Assembly: GCA_964627855.1 (NCBI GenBank)
Contig: CAZVLE010000111.1
Span: forward strand, 1 to 37,678
Origin: CAZVLE01 sp964627855
GTDB lineage: Bacteria; Bacillota; Dethiobacteria; DTU022
Direction of reading: 5' to 3'
Length of the DNA: 37,678 bases
Positions 16,664-24,898 of the stretch are shown one piece after another (the stretch's first letter is position 1; every line of letters begins with the position of its first letter). Made by a program: the position numbers and the translations under genes. Below the pieces are notes generated by a model. That model was given only the letters and a program-made list of their open reading frames with translations. It did no database searches and was not told the origin of the DNA.

Positions 16664-16744
16664 AAAATTTTTGGCAAACAATGCCGATTCGGAACTGATA
16701 TATACCGATAAAGTAATAACTTGTTCCTTTACGCTATTATTTTG

Positions 16745-16773
16745 TTGCATTATTTAAAATAAACAGTTATAAT
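16745..16773 (+). promoter_or_regulatory. Sigma-70-type promoter upstream of the aminotransferase
   Basis: TTGCAT (16745-16750), 17-base spacer, TATAAT (16768-16773). A small inverted repeat AGCTTTGCAAGCT (16795-16807) lies just after the expected start site and could be an operator. The rest of the 16664-16866 gap shows nothing else strong. Confidence 0.7.
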
Positions 16774-16866
16774 AATGGCATATCTTTCTAGTTTAGCTTT
16801 GCAAGCTCTTATTACTCTCTGGTTATGAATAACTGAAAATAGATCAGCAGAAAGGGAAGGGAAAAA

Positions 16867-18219
16867 ATGAAGAGCTACGATGATGCAAGGCAGTATGCTG
16901 AGCGCTGGCTCGATATTATCGGCCGTGAAGAGCTTGATGAATCGACCGCTCAGGAGGTTTCGAAGGAAACCATAGAGAATTTTGTCAATCATTTTAATAA
17001 AGGATGGGTCGATTACCGCAAGTCTGTAACAGAAGCCGGCGACTACGCCGGAACTGAATGGCGCGGTAGCGGGGTTTATTACTACGACGTATTCGGCCAG
17101 GAATATATTGACTGCCTGGGTGGTTACGGAGCCCTCGACCTGGGATGGTCACATCCCGAAGTTGTGGAAGCAGTCAGGGCTCAGGCCGGAAAATCGGGCA
17201 TCCCGAGCCAGGAACTGATGGATCCCCTGCGAGGAGTGCTGGCTCGTCTACTGGCTCTTATCACACCCGGGAATATTGACCACGCTTTCTTCGTCAACAG
17301 CGGAACCGAAACAATCGAAGGAGCCCTGAAGATTGCCAGGCTCTACACCGGAAAACATAATTTTATCTCCACCGTTTCGGCCTTTCATGGTAAAACGCTT
17401 GGCTCGCTTAGCGTAATGGGCAAAAAAGATTTTCGCCAGGCCCTACAGCCATTTGGCGGACAAACCTTTTACGTTCCCTTTGGCGATGCCGATGCCCTGG
17501 AACAGCAGCTAAGTATCTGTGAGAAAGTGGGCATTGAAATAGCAGCTTTTATAGCGGAACCGATTCAGGGCGAAGCCGGTGCAATCGTCCCTCCGGATCA
17601 GTACTGGCCACAGGTCAGAAAGATCTGCGACAGCTACGAAATCCTTTTGATTACCGATGAGGTCCAGACAGGGATGGGCCGGACTGGAAAACTGTGGGGT
17701 GTGGAACACTGGAATATAGTTCCCGACATTCTCTGTGTGGCCAAATCTCTCGGTGGAGGAGTAATGCCGATCGGCGCCTTCATGGGTAATGGGAAAATAT
17801 GGCAAGCTTTTGAAGATCCCAACCCTTTCATGCACACCACCACAACCGGTGGCAACCCGATGGCCTGCGCTGCCGCCATAGCGGCAATCAATGTAACCCT
17901 GCGTGACAAGCTGGCCGAAAGGGCAGCGGAAATGGGTGATTATTTCATGTCCAGATTAAATGAGCTACATGAACGTTACCCGCAAATCTATAAGGGTTTT
18001 ACAGGTAAGGGACTGTTGATCGGTCAGCATTTCCAGGAACCGGAGTATGGCTACAAGGTGGCATCCGGACTCTTTAAACGTAAGGTCCTGGTGGCCGGCA
18101 CCCTGATCAGTGCCAATACAGTGCGCTTTGAACCGGCCCTGATAATCACCCGGGAACAGATAGACGAGGTTGTAAACCGCCTCGAAGATACTCTGAAAGA
18201 AATAGCGGCAGGCCTTTAG
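16867..18219 (+). CDS. Class III aminotransferase, putrescine aminotransferase-like
   Basis: PLP enzyme predicted to transfer the amino group of a diamine (putrescine, possibly cadaverine or ornithine-like) to 2-oxoglutarate or pyruvate. Resemblance to the E. coli putrescine aminotransferase is strong by memory along the whole chain: YRKSVTEAGDY near the N-terminus, GQEYIDCLGGYG, FFVNSGTETIEGALK, FHGKTLGSLS, EPIQGEAGAIVPP, DEVQTGMGRTGK (Asp264) and the Schiff-base lysine in LCVAKSLGGGVMPIGA (Lys293). The 450 residues match. It starts at ATG 16867 after AAGGGAAGGG. The next gene is a carbamoyltransferase of putrescine type, which reinforces a diamine role. Acetylornithine aminotransferase is a weaker alternative. 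Confidence 0.87.
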   Translation: MKSYDDARQYAERWLDIIGREELDESTAQEVSKETIENFVNHFNKGWVDYRKSVTEAGDYAGTEWRGSGVYYYDVFGQEYIDCLGGYGALDLGWSHPEVVEAVRAQAGKSGIPSQELMDPLRGVLARLLALITPGNIDHAFFVNSGTETIEGALKIARLYTGKHNFISTVSAFHGKTLGSLSVMGKKDFRQALQPFGGQTFYVPFGDADALEQQLSICEKVGIEIAAFIAEPIQGEAGAIVPPDQYWPQVRKICDSYEILLITDEVQTGMGRTGKLWGVEHWNIVPDILCVAKSLGGGVMPIGAFMGNGKIWQAFEDPNPFMHTTTTGGNPMACAAAIAAINVTLRDKLAERAAEMGDYFMSRLNELHERYPQIYKGFTGKGLLIGQHFQEPEYGYKVASGLFKRKVLVAGTLISANTVRFEPALIITREQIDEVVNRLEDTLKEIAAGL

Positions 18220-18228
18220 GGCCTGCCG
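18206..18228 (+). terminator. GC-rich hairpin straddling the aminotransferase stop codon
   Basis: CGGCAGGCC (18206-18214) and GGCCTGCCG (18220-18228) form a perfect 9-bp stem with loop TTTAG that contains the stop codon. Only three thymines follow, so it may be a partial terminator or attenuator that lowers expression of the downstream carbamoyltransferase. Confidence 0.65.
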
Positions 18229-18267
18229 TTTAGGATCGCTACAACTTTTTATCAGGAGTGAACTTGA

Positions 18268-19200
18268 ATGAACAAGCTTAGCGGGCGCAATTTTATGGAT
18301 CTTGATGACTTCACAAAGGAAGAGATCATGTTAATCCTGGAAACCACCCGGGATTTAAAACTTGAAACGAAAAGAGGCAAGTTTTATCCTTACCTGAAAC
18401 ATAAAGCTCTCGGTTGCATATTCGACCAGCCTTCAACGCGAACCAGGATTTCTTTTGAACTTGGTATCCAGCAGCTCGGCGGTTATGTGACTTACCTGAA
18501 GCCGGGGGAAATTCACCTCGGCAAAAAGGAAAGCATCTACGACACGGCTAAAGTCCTGAGCCGTTATTTCGATGCAATAATGATTCGCTGGAATGATTAT
18601 GCTGAAATGAAAGAACTTGCCGACAGTGCCGATATACCGGTTATTAACGGGATGACGGAGAAAAATCATCCCTGCCAGGCTCTGGCTGATATTTATACTA
18701 TGATGGAAAAATTTGCTGACCTGAACAATAAGAAGGTGGTATTTTTCGGCGACCGCACTCAACCGGCTCATTCGCTGGGAGTGATTTGCTCGAAACTGGG
18801 ACTTAACTTCGTGCACTGCTGTCCGGAAAAATATGCTATTTTACCCGATTACACCGAGGTATTCGAGCGCAATAACAGGTTATCGGGAGGAACTTATCAG
18901 CATACGGCCGACATCGATGAAGCCTGCTCAGGCGCTCATGTTGTTTACACCGATGTATGGTGGTGGATCGGCCAGGAAGAAGAGGAAGAGGAGAGAAGGA
19001 GGCTCTTTGCTCCCTACCAGGTCACGGCTGAGATCCTGGCCAAGTGCGATGATAATGTCATTTTCGAGCATTGCTTACCGGCAATGCGCGGGGTAGAGGT
19101 GACAGATGAAGTTATGGACGGACCACACGCTGTTATATACGATCAGGCAGAAAATCGCATGCATACTGAAAAAGCGGTCATGGTTCTAATCATGTCGTGA
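18268..19200 (+). CDS. Carbamoyltransferase of the ornithine/putrescine family (probably not ornithine-specific)
   Basis: Transfers a carbamoyl group between carbamoyl phosphate and an amine. STRTR (56-60) and HPCQ (134-137) bind carbamoyl phosphate; HCLP (268-271) is the C-terminal catalytic motif. In ornithine enzymes the second-substrate loop reads DVWxSMGxE; here it is DVWWWIGQE (229-237) followed by an acidic run, so ornithine is an unlikely substrate. Segments such as IPVINGM, SGGTYQ, and RGVEVTDEVMDG resemble putrescine carbamoyltransferase as I recall it, but the chain stops at 310 residues, without that family's C-terminal helix extension. It starts at ATG 18268 after AGGAGTGA. The neighbouring putrescine-type aminotransferase supports a diamine. 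No carbamate kinase or agmatine deiminase is in the window. Confidence 0.8.
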   Translation: MNKLSGRNFMDLDDFTKEEIMLILETTRDLKLETKRGKFYPYLKHKALGCIFDQPSTRTRISFELGIQQLGGYVTYLKPGEIHLGKKESIYDTAKVLSRYFDAIMIRWNDYAEMKELADSADIPVINGMTEKNHPCQALADIYTMMEKFADLNNKKVVFFGDRTQPAHSLGVICSKLGLNFVHCCPEKYAILPDYTEVFERNNRLSGGTYQHTADIDEACSGAHVVYTDVWWWIGQEEEEEERRRLFAPYQVTAEILAKCDDNVIFEHCLPAMRGVEVTDEVMDGPHAVIYDQAENRMHTEKAVMVLIMS

Positions 19201-19426
19201 TTACAGTAAGTAGCTTTATATTAAATGGTGCCTTGACAACTTTTATGGGGCGTGAAATGGCAATTAATGCAAACAGTGCAATTAAAAATGGAAAATTTTA
19301 TTTGACACGGCAATAGCAGTTAGGTTGTGAAAAACTTGATTGACAGGGCACTAGTTTTTGCTGGGGGGTGTGCATAAATAATAAATGCTTTTAACTCTAT
19401 CAAAATTTGGAAAGGGGTTCAATAAG

Positions 19427-20668
19427 ATGTTTAATAAGAAGTTCATGTTGATTCTTCTGGCACTCTTTCTCCTTGCAATTTTCAACCTGATCGGTTGTGG
19501 AGAAGCTGACGAAGATGTGATCAAAATTGGAGCTCCCATACCAATGACCGGTCCATATGCCAGCGATGGAGAACAGATGCAAATGGCTCTTGAACTGGCA
19601 ATTGCTGAAAAGAACGAGGCAGGGGGGCTGCTGGGCAGGAAGCTGGAATTGATTCCCGGTGATGTCGGCGCGCTAGAAGCAGAAAAAATTCGGGCAGTAG
19701 GTGAAAGGTTGTCCGGTGAGGGAGTTCATGCAGCCATTACAGGCTACGCTGATTCAGGCGTTGATGCTCGCGTTTTCGGAGGCTATGATTATCCATACCT
19801 GCATGCTGATGCTATGACAGAGAGCACCGAAGTAGTAGCAGAAAACATCGAAGAATTCGGCAATGTATTCCAGTTCTGTCCCAGTGAAATATCCTACGGC
19901 TATGACACAGCAGAAAGACTTTTCGATCTTCCGGCAGAAATGGGATGGGAAGAACCAAATAAAAAAGTAGCTGCAATCAGGGCTGACTATAGCTATAATG
20001 TCCTTGCCTCTGATGTTTTCCTGGAAGGTGCTGAAGCAAAGGGCTATGAAGTAGTTTTCGACGACATTGTCCAGTTTGGCATTGTTGAGTGGGGTCCGAT
20101 TCTTTCCAGACTGGCAGAAACAGAGCCTGCTTATGTGACCTTCTGGATTCTTGACCCGGCTGATGCAGCTCGTTTTATTACCCAGTTTAATGAAAGGTTT
20201 GGCGAAACAGGCTACAATGGTATTGTTTACATGCAGTATACACCTAATATTCCCGAATTCTTGGAGCTGGCCGGAAATAACGCAAATGGTGTAGTATGGT
20301 CAACCAGTGTTGGTGTTGTCAGTGATGATGCCCCGGCATATGCTGAAAGATGGGAAGAATTTTTCGGCGAGGAACCGAAAGCAACATACGCTTACAGTGT
20401 TCGGGATGCCTTTGAAATCTGGGTTTCTGCTGTTGAACAGGCCGGATGTGTTGACTGCTACGATCAGATCATAGATATAATCAGGGCCTCAGACTACACT
20501 GGTTTTAGTGGCACCTATGTATTTGACTCCCGTGACCAGCAGGCTCTTTTTGGGGATGATTACATCCCAACCCTCTGGTATCAGGTTCAAGACGTTGAAC
20601 ACCTTTTGGTGGGGCCGGATGCCTTCGGGCCTGAAGCAGCATACATAATTCCACCTTGGGTGAAATAA
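19427..20668 (+). CDS. Substrate-binding lipoprotein of a branched-chain-amino-acid/amide-type ABC importer
   Basis: Extracytoplasmic receptor (Peripla_BP_6/LivJ type). The signal peptide MFNKKFMLILLALFLLAIFNLIGC ends in a lipobox (LIGC), so the mature protein is anchored through that cysteine. The mature part opens with IKIGAPIPMTGPYASDGEQMQMALELAIAEKNEAGGLLG, the typical fold start. The 413 residues are normal. It starts at ATG 19427, nine bases after GGAAAGGGG; an in-frame extension to 19385 is not needed. The 226-base gap upstream has three TTGACA boxes (19233, 19302, 19340) without good -10 partners. It is followed by a hairpin, then the ATPase and permease genes. The ligand may be an amino acid, amide, urea or polyamine-derived compound. 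Confidence 0.92.
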   Translation: MFNKKFMLILLALFLLAIFNLIGCGEADEDVIKIGAPIPMTGPYASDGEQMQMALELAIAEKNEAGGLLGRKLELIPGDVGALEAEKIRAVGERLSGEGVHAAITGYADSGVDARVFGGYDYPYLHADAMTESTEVVAENIEEFGNVFQFCPSEISYGYDTAERLFDLPAEMGWEEPNKKVAAIRADYSYNVLASDVFLEGAEAKGYEVVFDDIVQFGIVEWGPILSRLAETEPAYVTFWILDPADAARFITQFNERFGETGYNGIVYMQYTPNIPEFLELAGNNANGVVWSTSVGVVSDDAPAYAERWEEFFGEEPKATYAYSVRDAFEIWVSAVEQAGCVDCYDQIIDIIRASDYTGFSGTYVFDSRDQQALFGDDYIPTLWYQVQDVEHLLVGPDAFGPEAAYIIPPWVK

Positions 20669-20681
20669 GCAACAATCTGGT

Positions 20682-20712
20682 GGGGGATAAAAGCTCTGCG
20701 CTCTTATCCCCC
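20682..20712 (+). terminator. Hairpin between the binding-protein and ATPase genes (probable attenuator)
   Basis: GGGGGATAA (20682-20690) and TTATCCCCC (20704-20712) form a 9-bp stem with a 13-base loop that can pair a little further. A T-rich but interrupted tail follows. Such a structure usually lets the receptor be made in excess over the membrane components. Confidence 0.6.
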
Positions 20713-20736
20713 CTTATTCTGACCTGGAGAGATGCT

Positions 20737-21456
20737 ATGCTCGAAACAGTATCGATTTCAAAAAGTTTTGGCAAACTCAATGCTTTAGTAGATGTCAGCT
20801 TTAGCGTTGAAGAAGGAGAAGTATTCGGAATTGCCGGACCCAACGGAGCGGGTAAATCCACCCTCTTTAACGTAATCACCGGTAATTATAAACCGACGAG
20901 CGGGAAAGTCTTTTTCAAAGGACGCGACATAACTCCATTTGGTCCGGACAGGGTTTGCCATGCCGGTATCGGCCGCACCTATCAGATTCCGGCCACCTTC
21001 CAAAGCCTTTCTGTACAGGACAACATCAGGGTCGGTGCAACCTTTGGTGGTAAAAAGACCCGGCCCGTCGAAGAGATTATTGATTTCCTGAAATTATCGG
21101 AAATTGCCCACCAGCCGGCGAAAAATCTTGATCTTTTTTCAACAAAACTGGTTATGCTCGGCAGTGTTCTGGCTACTGATTGTGAGCTTTTAATGCTTGA
21201 TGAACCAATGGCCGGGTTTTCGGTGTCGGAAATAGATAAATTTATTGATGTGGTCCGCTCAGTCAATGAAAAATGGGGTTTGACTGTTATTATTATCGAG
21301 CATCTCATCGATATTTTAATCAGCATTACAGGAAGAACTCTGATCCTGGATAACGGTTCACTGCTCTATCTTGGCTCCTCTTCAGGCGTAACAGAAGATC
21401 GCCGTGTCATTGAAGTTTACCTGGGCAGTGAAAGTAAGGGGGGAGAAGATGCTTGA
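20737..21456 (+). CDS. ABC transporter ATP-binding protein, LivG type, with degenerate signature motif
   Basis: One of two ATPases energising the importer. Walker A GPNGAGKS (34-41), a Q-loop region near residue 83, Walker B LLMLDE (151-156) and the H-loop histidine in IIIEH are present. The usual LSGGQ/LPYGQQ signature region reads LDLFSTKLVM (131-140), lacking the glycine pair, so one ATP site of the heterodimer may be inactive or regulatory. The start ATG 20737 has GGAGAG six bases upstream; the frame extends up to 20656 but that part overlaps the hairpin and the preceding stop. The 239 residues are slightly short of LivG. It overlaps the next start by eight bases. Confidence 0.9.
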   Translation: MLETVSISKSFGKLNALVDVSFSVEEGEVFGIAGPNGAGKSTLFNVITGNYKPTSGKVFFKGRDITPFGPDRVCHAGIGRTYQIPATFQSLSVQDNIRVGATFGGKKTRPVEEIIDFLKLSEIAHQPAKNLDLFSTKLVMLGSVLATDCELLMLDEPMAGFSVSEIDKFIDVVRSVNEKWGLTVIIIEHLIDILISITGRTLILDNGSLLYLGSSSGVTEDRRVIEVYLGSESKGGEDA

Positions 21457-22147
21457 ATTGCACGGGGTGGATAATTATTATGACGACATGCATGTAATCA
21501 GGCAGGTAGATCTTGAGGTCAGGAAAGGGGAAATAGTCGCCCTTTTCGGCCCTAATGGTCACGGTAAGAGCACTCTCCTAAAAACTATCTGCGGTCTACA
21601 CCCCGCTCGCAGTGGAACCATCTTTTTTAATGGAGACGACATCAGTAAAGTGTCCTCACATATAATAGTTGAAAAAGGGATTGCCTATATCCCGGAAGAA
21701 CGGCACCTTTTCGTTGAAATGTCAGTTTACGAAAATCTATTGCTTGGTGCGTATAATGACCGGGCTCGTAAATCGTTTCAGGAAAACCTAACCTTTGTTT
21801 ATAAAATCTTTCCTCGCCTTGAAGAGCGAAAAAATCAACTCACATCGACTCTAAGCGGTGGAGAAAGCCGTATGGTAGCTTTAGCACGCGGTCTGATGAG
21901 TGAACCTTCATTACTTCTGGTAGATGAACCTTCGATTGGTTTGTCGCCAAGCATGCGCAGTATAGTGTTTCAATCCTTTGAAAAAATTAACCGGGACAAG
22001 GGAATTACCATCCTGATTGTTGAACAGGAAATACGTGATGCCCTGAAGCTTTCCCAGCGCATCTACATGATGAAGAAAGGACGCATCCTTTTTGAGCGCG
22101 CTGCATCAGATATAGATGTTTCTGAAATTGAGAAGGCATACTTTTAA
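21449..22147 (+). CDS. ABC transporter ATP-binding protein, LivF type
   Basis: Second ATPase of the importer. Walker A GPNGHGKS (34-41), a canonical LSGGE signature (135-139), Walker B LLLVDE and an H-loop-like VEQE segment. The last position is Glu-Gln rather than the usual His (ILIVEQEIRDA), a common LivF form. The start ATG 21449, after AAGGGGGGAG, overlaps the upstream gene, so the two are translationally coupled. The 232 residues match LivF proteins. Confidence 0.93.
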   Translation: MLELHGVDNYYDDMHVIRQVDLEVRKGEIVALFGPNGHGKSTLLKTICGLHPARSGTIFFNGDDISKVSSHIIVEKGIAYIPEERHLFVEMSVYENLLLGAYNDRARKSFQENLTFVYKIFPRLEERKNQLTSTLSGGESRMVALARGLMSEPSLLLVDEPSIGLSPSMRSIVFQSFEKINRDKGITILIVEQEIRDALKLSQRIYMMKKGRILFERAASDIDVSEIEKAYF

Positions 22148-22161
22148 GTAAAGGTGAACAG

Positions 22162-23037
22162 ATGGAAAGTATAATTAATGCTCTAGTCAGCGGCCTGATC
22201 TCCGGTTCTTTATATGCGACGATGGCTTTAGGTCTGACCATTATTTACGGTATCAGCCGTGTTTTTAATTTTGGCCACGGTATGGTTGCCCTGGTGGGCG
22301 CTTACCTGGCCTGGCTTTTTGTGCAGGGAACTACTGCAGCAGGGGCATCCCTGCTCCTGGGTTTGGCGGTTACCCTGGTGGTGATGTTTACTTTCGGTAT
22401 TGTTCTTTACAAATATGCCATCGGACCATTGTTGAATAAACCAAACTGGGAAATATCTACAGTTCTGTTTATGCTTGGCCTTGGTATCATGCTTGAGAAT
22501 ATTTTACTGCAGTTTTTTGGGCCGCGCATAAAGTCAATTCCCCTTTTCGTTGAAGGAACTCTACGGCTTAGTATGGTCCAGATAAACTGGCACGAGGTGG
22601 TAATTATAATTGTTGTCACTGCGGCCATAATTGGCTTAAACATCTTTTTTAAATATACCCGCACGGGCCAGTCGATGCGAGCCGTGGCCCAATCAGTTCA
22701 GGGCGCTAAAGTAGTCGGCATTAACATTGAAAAGATTTTTGCAATAACTTTTGGTCTTGCCTTCGTCGTAACAGCCTTTAGCGGTGTGCTACTCAGCACG
22801 AAATTTTTTATGAATCCTCACATTGGCTGGGATTGGATGGTAAAAGGTTTCGTCATAGTCAGTTTCGGAGGCCTGGGCAGTACCAGCGGGGCGATATTTG
22901 CTGCGGTAATTCTTGGAATTGTCGAAGCCATGACCATGCTCTACTTTGGGGCAAGCTGGGTATGGCCAATCTGGTTTGTTATCTTCCTGGTGATCTTGCT
23001 TGTACGCCCTCAGGGCATCCTGGGCGGCAGAAGCTAA
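22162..23037 (+). CDS. ABC transporter permease, LivH type
   Basis: Integral membrane component of the importer. The 291 residues are mostly hydrophobic with about eight predicted membrane spans, starting with SGLISGSLYATMALGLTIIYGISRVFNFGHG, the typical LivH opening. The cytoplasmic coupling region (TRTGQSMRAVAQSVQGAKVVGINIEKI) near residue 170-190 fits ATPase contact. It starts at ATG 22162 after AAAGGTGA. Confidence 0.94.
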   Translation: MESIINALVSGLISGSLYATMALGLTIIYGISRVFNFGHGMVALVGAYLAWLFVQGTTAAGASLLLGLAVTLVVMFTFGIVLYKYAIGPLLNKPNWEISTVLFMLGLGIMLENILLQFFGPRIKSIPLFVEGTLRLSMVQINWHEVVIIIVVTAAIIGLNIFFKYTRTGQSMRAVAQSVQGAKVVGINIEKIFAITFGLAFVVTAFSGVLLSTKFFMNPHIGWDWMVKGFVIVSFGGLGSTSGAIFAAVILGIVEAMTMLYFGASWVWPIWFVIFLVILLVRPQGILGGRS

Positions 23038-23048
23038 CGGAGGCGGTT

Positions 23049-24020
23049 ATGAACAGATTTTTAAGTCAAAAATACGGCATACTATTTGCTTTGCTTGGAA
23101 TTCTCTTTCTGGCAATTTATCCTTTTATGGGGGCAACCAGCTACATGCTACACCTATTTATCCTCTTCTTTGTCTGGGCTGTGGTTGCCGCCTACTGGAA
23201 TTTACTAATCGGTTATGTAGGTATTTACTCGCTTGGCAATATTGGATTCCTGGCAATCGGTGGCTACACATCAGGCATCCTGGCCAAGAGCTATGGTATG
23301 TCACCTTTTATAACAATCATTATTGGCGGTCTGGTGGCCAGCCTTCTGGTTACCATTTTTTTGGGTTTACCCGCATTGCGTCTGAGGGGTATCTATATTG
23401 CTTTACTGACCTTGATCTTTGCCAGCATGCTTCCTTCACTTTTGACACAAACCCGAGATATTACCGGCGGAGGAATGGGCCTGCACGGCATACCGGGCTT
23501 TATACCTGAAATGCAGCGTATTCATGCCTACTATTTTTGTCTTGTCTTTTTTATTGTAGCCCTTTATATTATTTACAGGATTATCAATTCCAATACCGGG
23601 CTGGCCTTTGTTGCTTTGCGTGATTCGGAAGAGTTTGCCTCCACTTTAGGCGTAAGCCGTTATCGTGAAAGATTAAAAGTTTTTGCCATATCTTCTTTTA
23701 TGACCGGCATAGCCGGTGGGTTTTACGTTCACAGCCAGGGTGATATCTCTCCGACAACTCTTGGTATTGAACCCTTCCTGCTGGCCCTGGCCATGATTGA
23801 ACTTGGAGGAGTAGGCACTTTCCTGGGTCCGATACTTGGCTCGGGGCTTATTGTGTTTGGGAATGAATTTTTACGGCTTGCCGGTACATTAAGACTCATG
23901 CTTCTGGGGGCTTTAATCTGTGTAATTATTTTGTTTTATCCCGGAGGGTTAATGCAGCTTTTAAACCAGATCAGTTCTCTCTTTTTTAGGCTTTTTACTG
24001 CCAGGAAGAGTGAAATCTGA
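23049..24020 (+). CDS. ABC transporter permease, LivM type
   Basis: Second membrane subunit of the importer. The 323-residue chain has about nine hydrophobic segments and the LivM landmarks WNLLIGYVGIYSLGNIGFLAIGGYTSG, LPALRLRGIYIALLTLIFASM and SNTGLAFVALRDSEEFASTLGVSRYRERLKVFAISSF (coupling region). The start ATG 23049 follows CGGAGG, 11 bases after the LivH stop; a longer frame reaching 22833 lies inside LivH and is rejected. It is the last gene of the transport operon. Downstream, 24021-24198 holds no clear terminator. Confidence 0.93.
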   Translation: MNRFLSQKYGILFALLGILFLAIYPFMGATSYMLHLFILFFVWAVVAAYWNLLIGYVGIYSLGNIGFLAIGGYTSGILAKSYGMSPFITIIIGGLVASLLVTIFLGLPALRLRGIYIALLTLIFASMLPSLLTQTRDITGGGMGLHGIPGFIPEMQRIHAYYFCLVFFIVALYIIYRIINSNTGLAFVALRDSEEFASTLGVSRYRERLKVFAISSFMTGIAGGFYVHSQGDISPTTLGIEPFLLALAMIELGGVGTFLGPILGSGLIVFGNEFLRLAGTLRLMLLGALICVIILFYPGGLMQLLNQISSLFFRLFTARKSEI

Positions 24021-24198
24021 TCGTGTTGTAAGCAATAGCCTGATTACTTCTTTTGATGATAATTCCTGGCAAATCAGCGTCGATCGAATCGTAAGCCTGG
24101 TATTGATCAAAAATATCAGATTATCTTTAATATTCCTAAGCGAAGCTTGACCGTTAAGAGGAAAACCTAATCAGGAAATAAATATGCACTGTTTTGGC

Positions 24199-24227
24199 TT
24201 TACCGAAGCCCGTTACCGATCTATAAT
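24199..24227 (+). promoter_or_regulatory. Promoter immediately before nth
   Basis: TTTACC (24199-24204), 17-base spacer, perfect TATAAT (24222-24227). Transcription should begin at about 24233-24235, which is the ATG itself, so either the mRNA is leaderless or translation starts further in (ATG 24284). Confidence 0.6.
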
Positions 24228-24232
24228 GTTAT

Positions 24233-24895
24233 ATGTTAAAAACAGGACAGAAAACTGAATTAAAGCCAAACGCAACGCTGATCATGAATAAGCTGGCCGA
24301 ACATTACCCGGTCGCTGTAACAAAACTCAAACACGATAACCCCTATCAGCTTTTCGTGGCCACTGTTCTTTCTGCTCAGACAACCGATGAGCAGGTTAAT
24401 AAGATAACTGAAAATCTATTTACCGTTGTTCCTGATGTGTATGCGCTGGCAAGCATGGAAATATCTACCCTGCAGCCCTTTCTGAAAAGCTGCGGACTTT
24501 ATCGCCATAAAAGTAAATACCTCATTGAAGCAAGCCGGATCATTGTTAAAGAGCATGGTGGAAATATACCGTCCAGCTTTAGTGAACTGATCAAACTGCC
24601 AGGGGTAGGACGTAAAACGGCAAATGTAATTCTAAGCAGCGCCTTTGGAAAACCGGCTCTGGCCGTAGATACACATGTTTATCGTGTCTCCAAAAGGCTG
24701 GGCCTGGCCACCTGTAACACGGTAGAAAAAGTTGAGGAAGAACTTAAAGCGTTGATACCCAGCAATGAGTGGAGCGCCGCTCACCACCGCTTAATAAATC
24801 ACGGGCGAGCAATATGTCATGCCCGTAACCCACAATGTGACAATTGTTTTCTAGCGTCACTATGCCTGAACGCACCGGAGAGGAGAGATAAATAG
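24233..24895 (+). CDS. nth: Endonuclease III (DNA glycosylase/AP lyase)
   Basis: Removes oxidised pyrimidines and cuts the resulting abasic site. The helix-hairpin-helix LPGVGRKTANV includes catalytic Lys128; Asp146 is in AVDTHVYRV. The C-terminal [4Fe-4S] cluster has Cys195-x6-Cys202-x2-Cys205-x5-Cys211, exactly the family spacing. The 220 residues are normal. The annotated ATG 24233 has no Shine-Dalgarno and lies at the predicted transcription start. ATG 24284 would give 203 residues and retain the whole catalytic core, but also lacks a ribosome site. The stop is followed four bases later by the Lon-like gene. Confidence 0.95.
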   Translation: MLKTGQKTELKPNATLIMNKLAEHYPVAVTKLKHDNPYQLFVATVLSAQTTDEQVNKITENLFTVVPDVYALASMEISTLQPFLKSCGLYRHKSKYLIEASRIIVKEHGGNIPSSFSELIKLPGVGRKTANVILSSAFGKPALAVDTHVYRVSKRLGLATCNTVEKVEEELKALIPSNEWSAAHHRLINHGRAICHARNPQCDNCFLASLCLNAPERRDK

Positions 24896-24898
24896 ATA

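Noticed and set aside
19233..19345. Three TTGACA boxes as promoters for the transporter operon
   Set aside because: None has an acceptable -10 sequence 16-18 bases downstream; at most a weak promoter, so not listed as a feature.
19341..19362. Sigma-54-like GGGCAC...TTTGCT upstream of the binding-protein gene
   Set aside because: The GG and GC pairs are 13 bp apart instead of 12, and spacing is strict for sigma-54.
22833..23048. N-terminal extension of the LivM permease
   Set aside because: It lies inside the LivH gene in another frame and does not look like a permease N-terminus; ATG 23049 has a good ribosome site.
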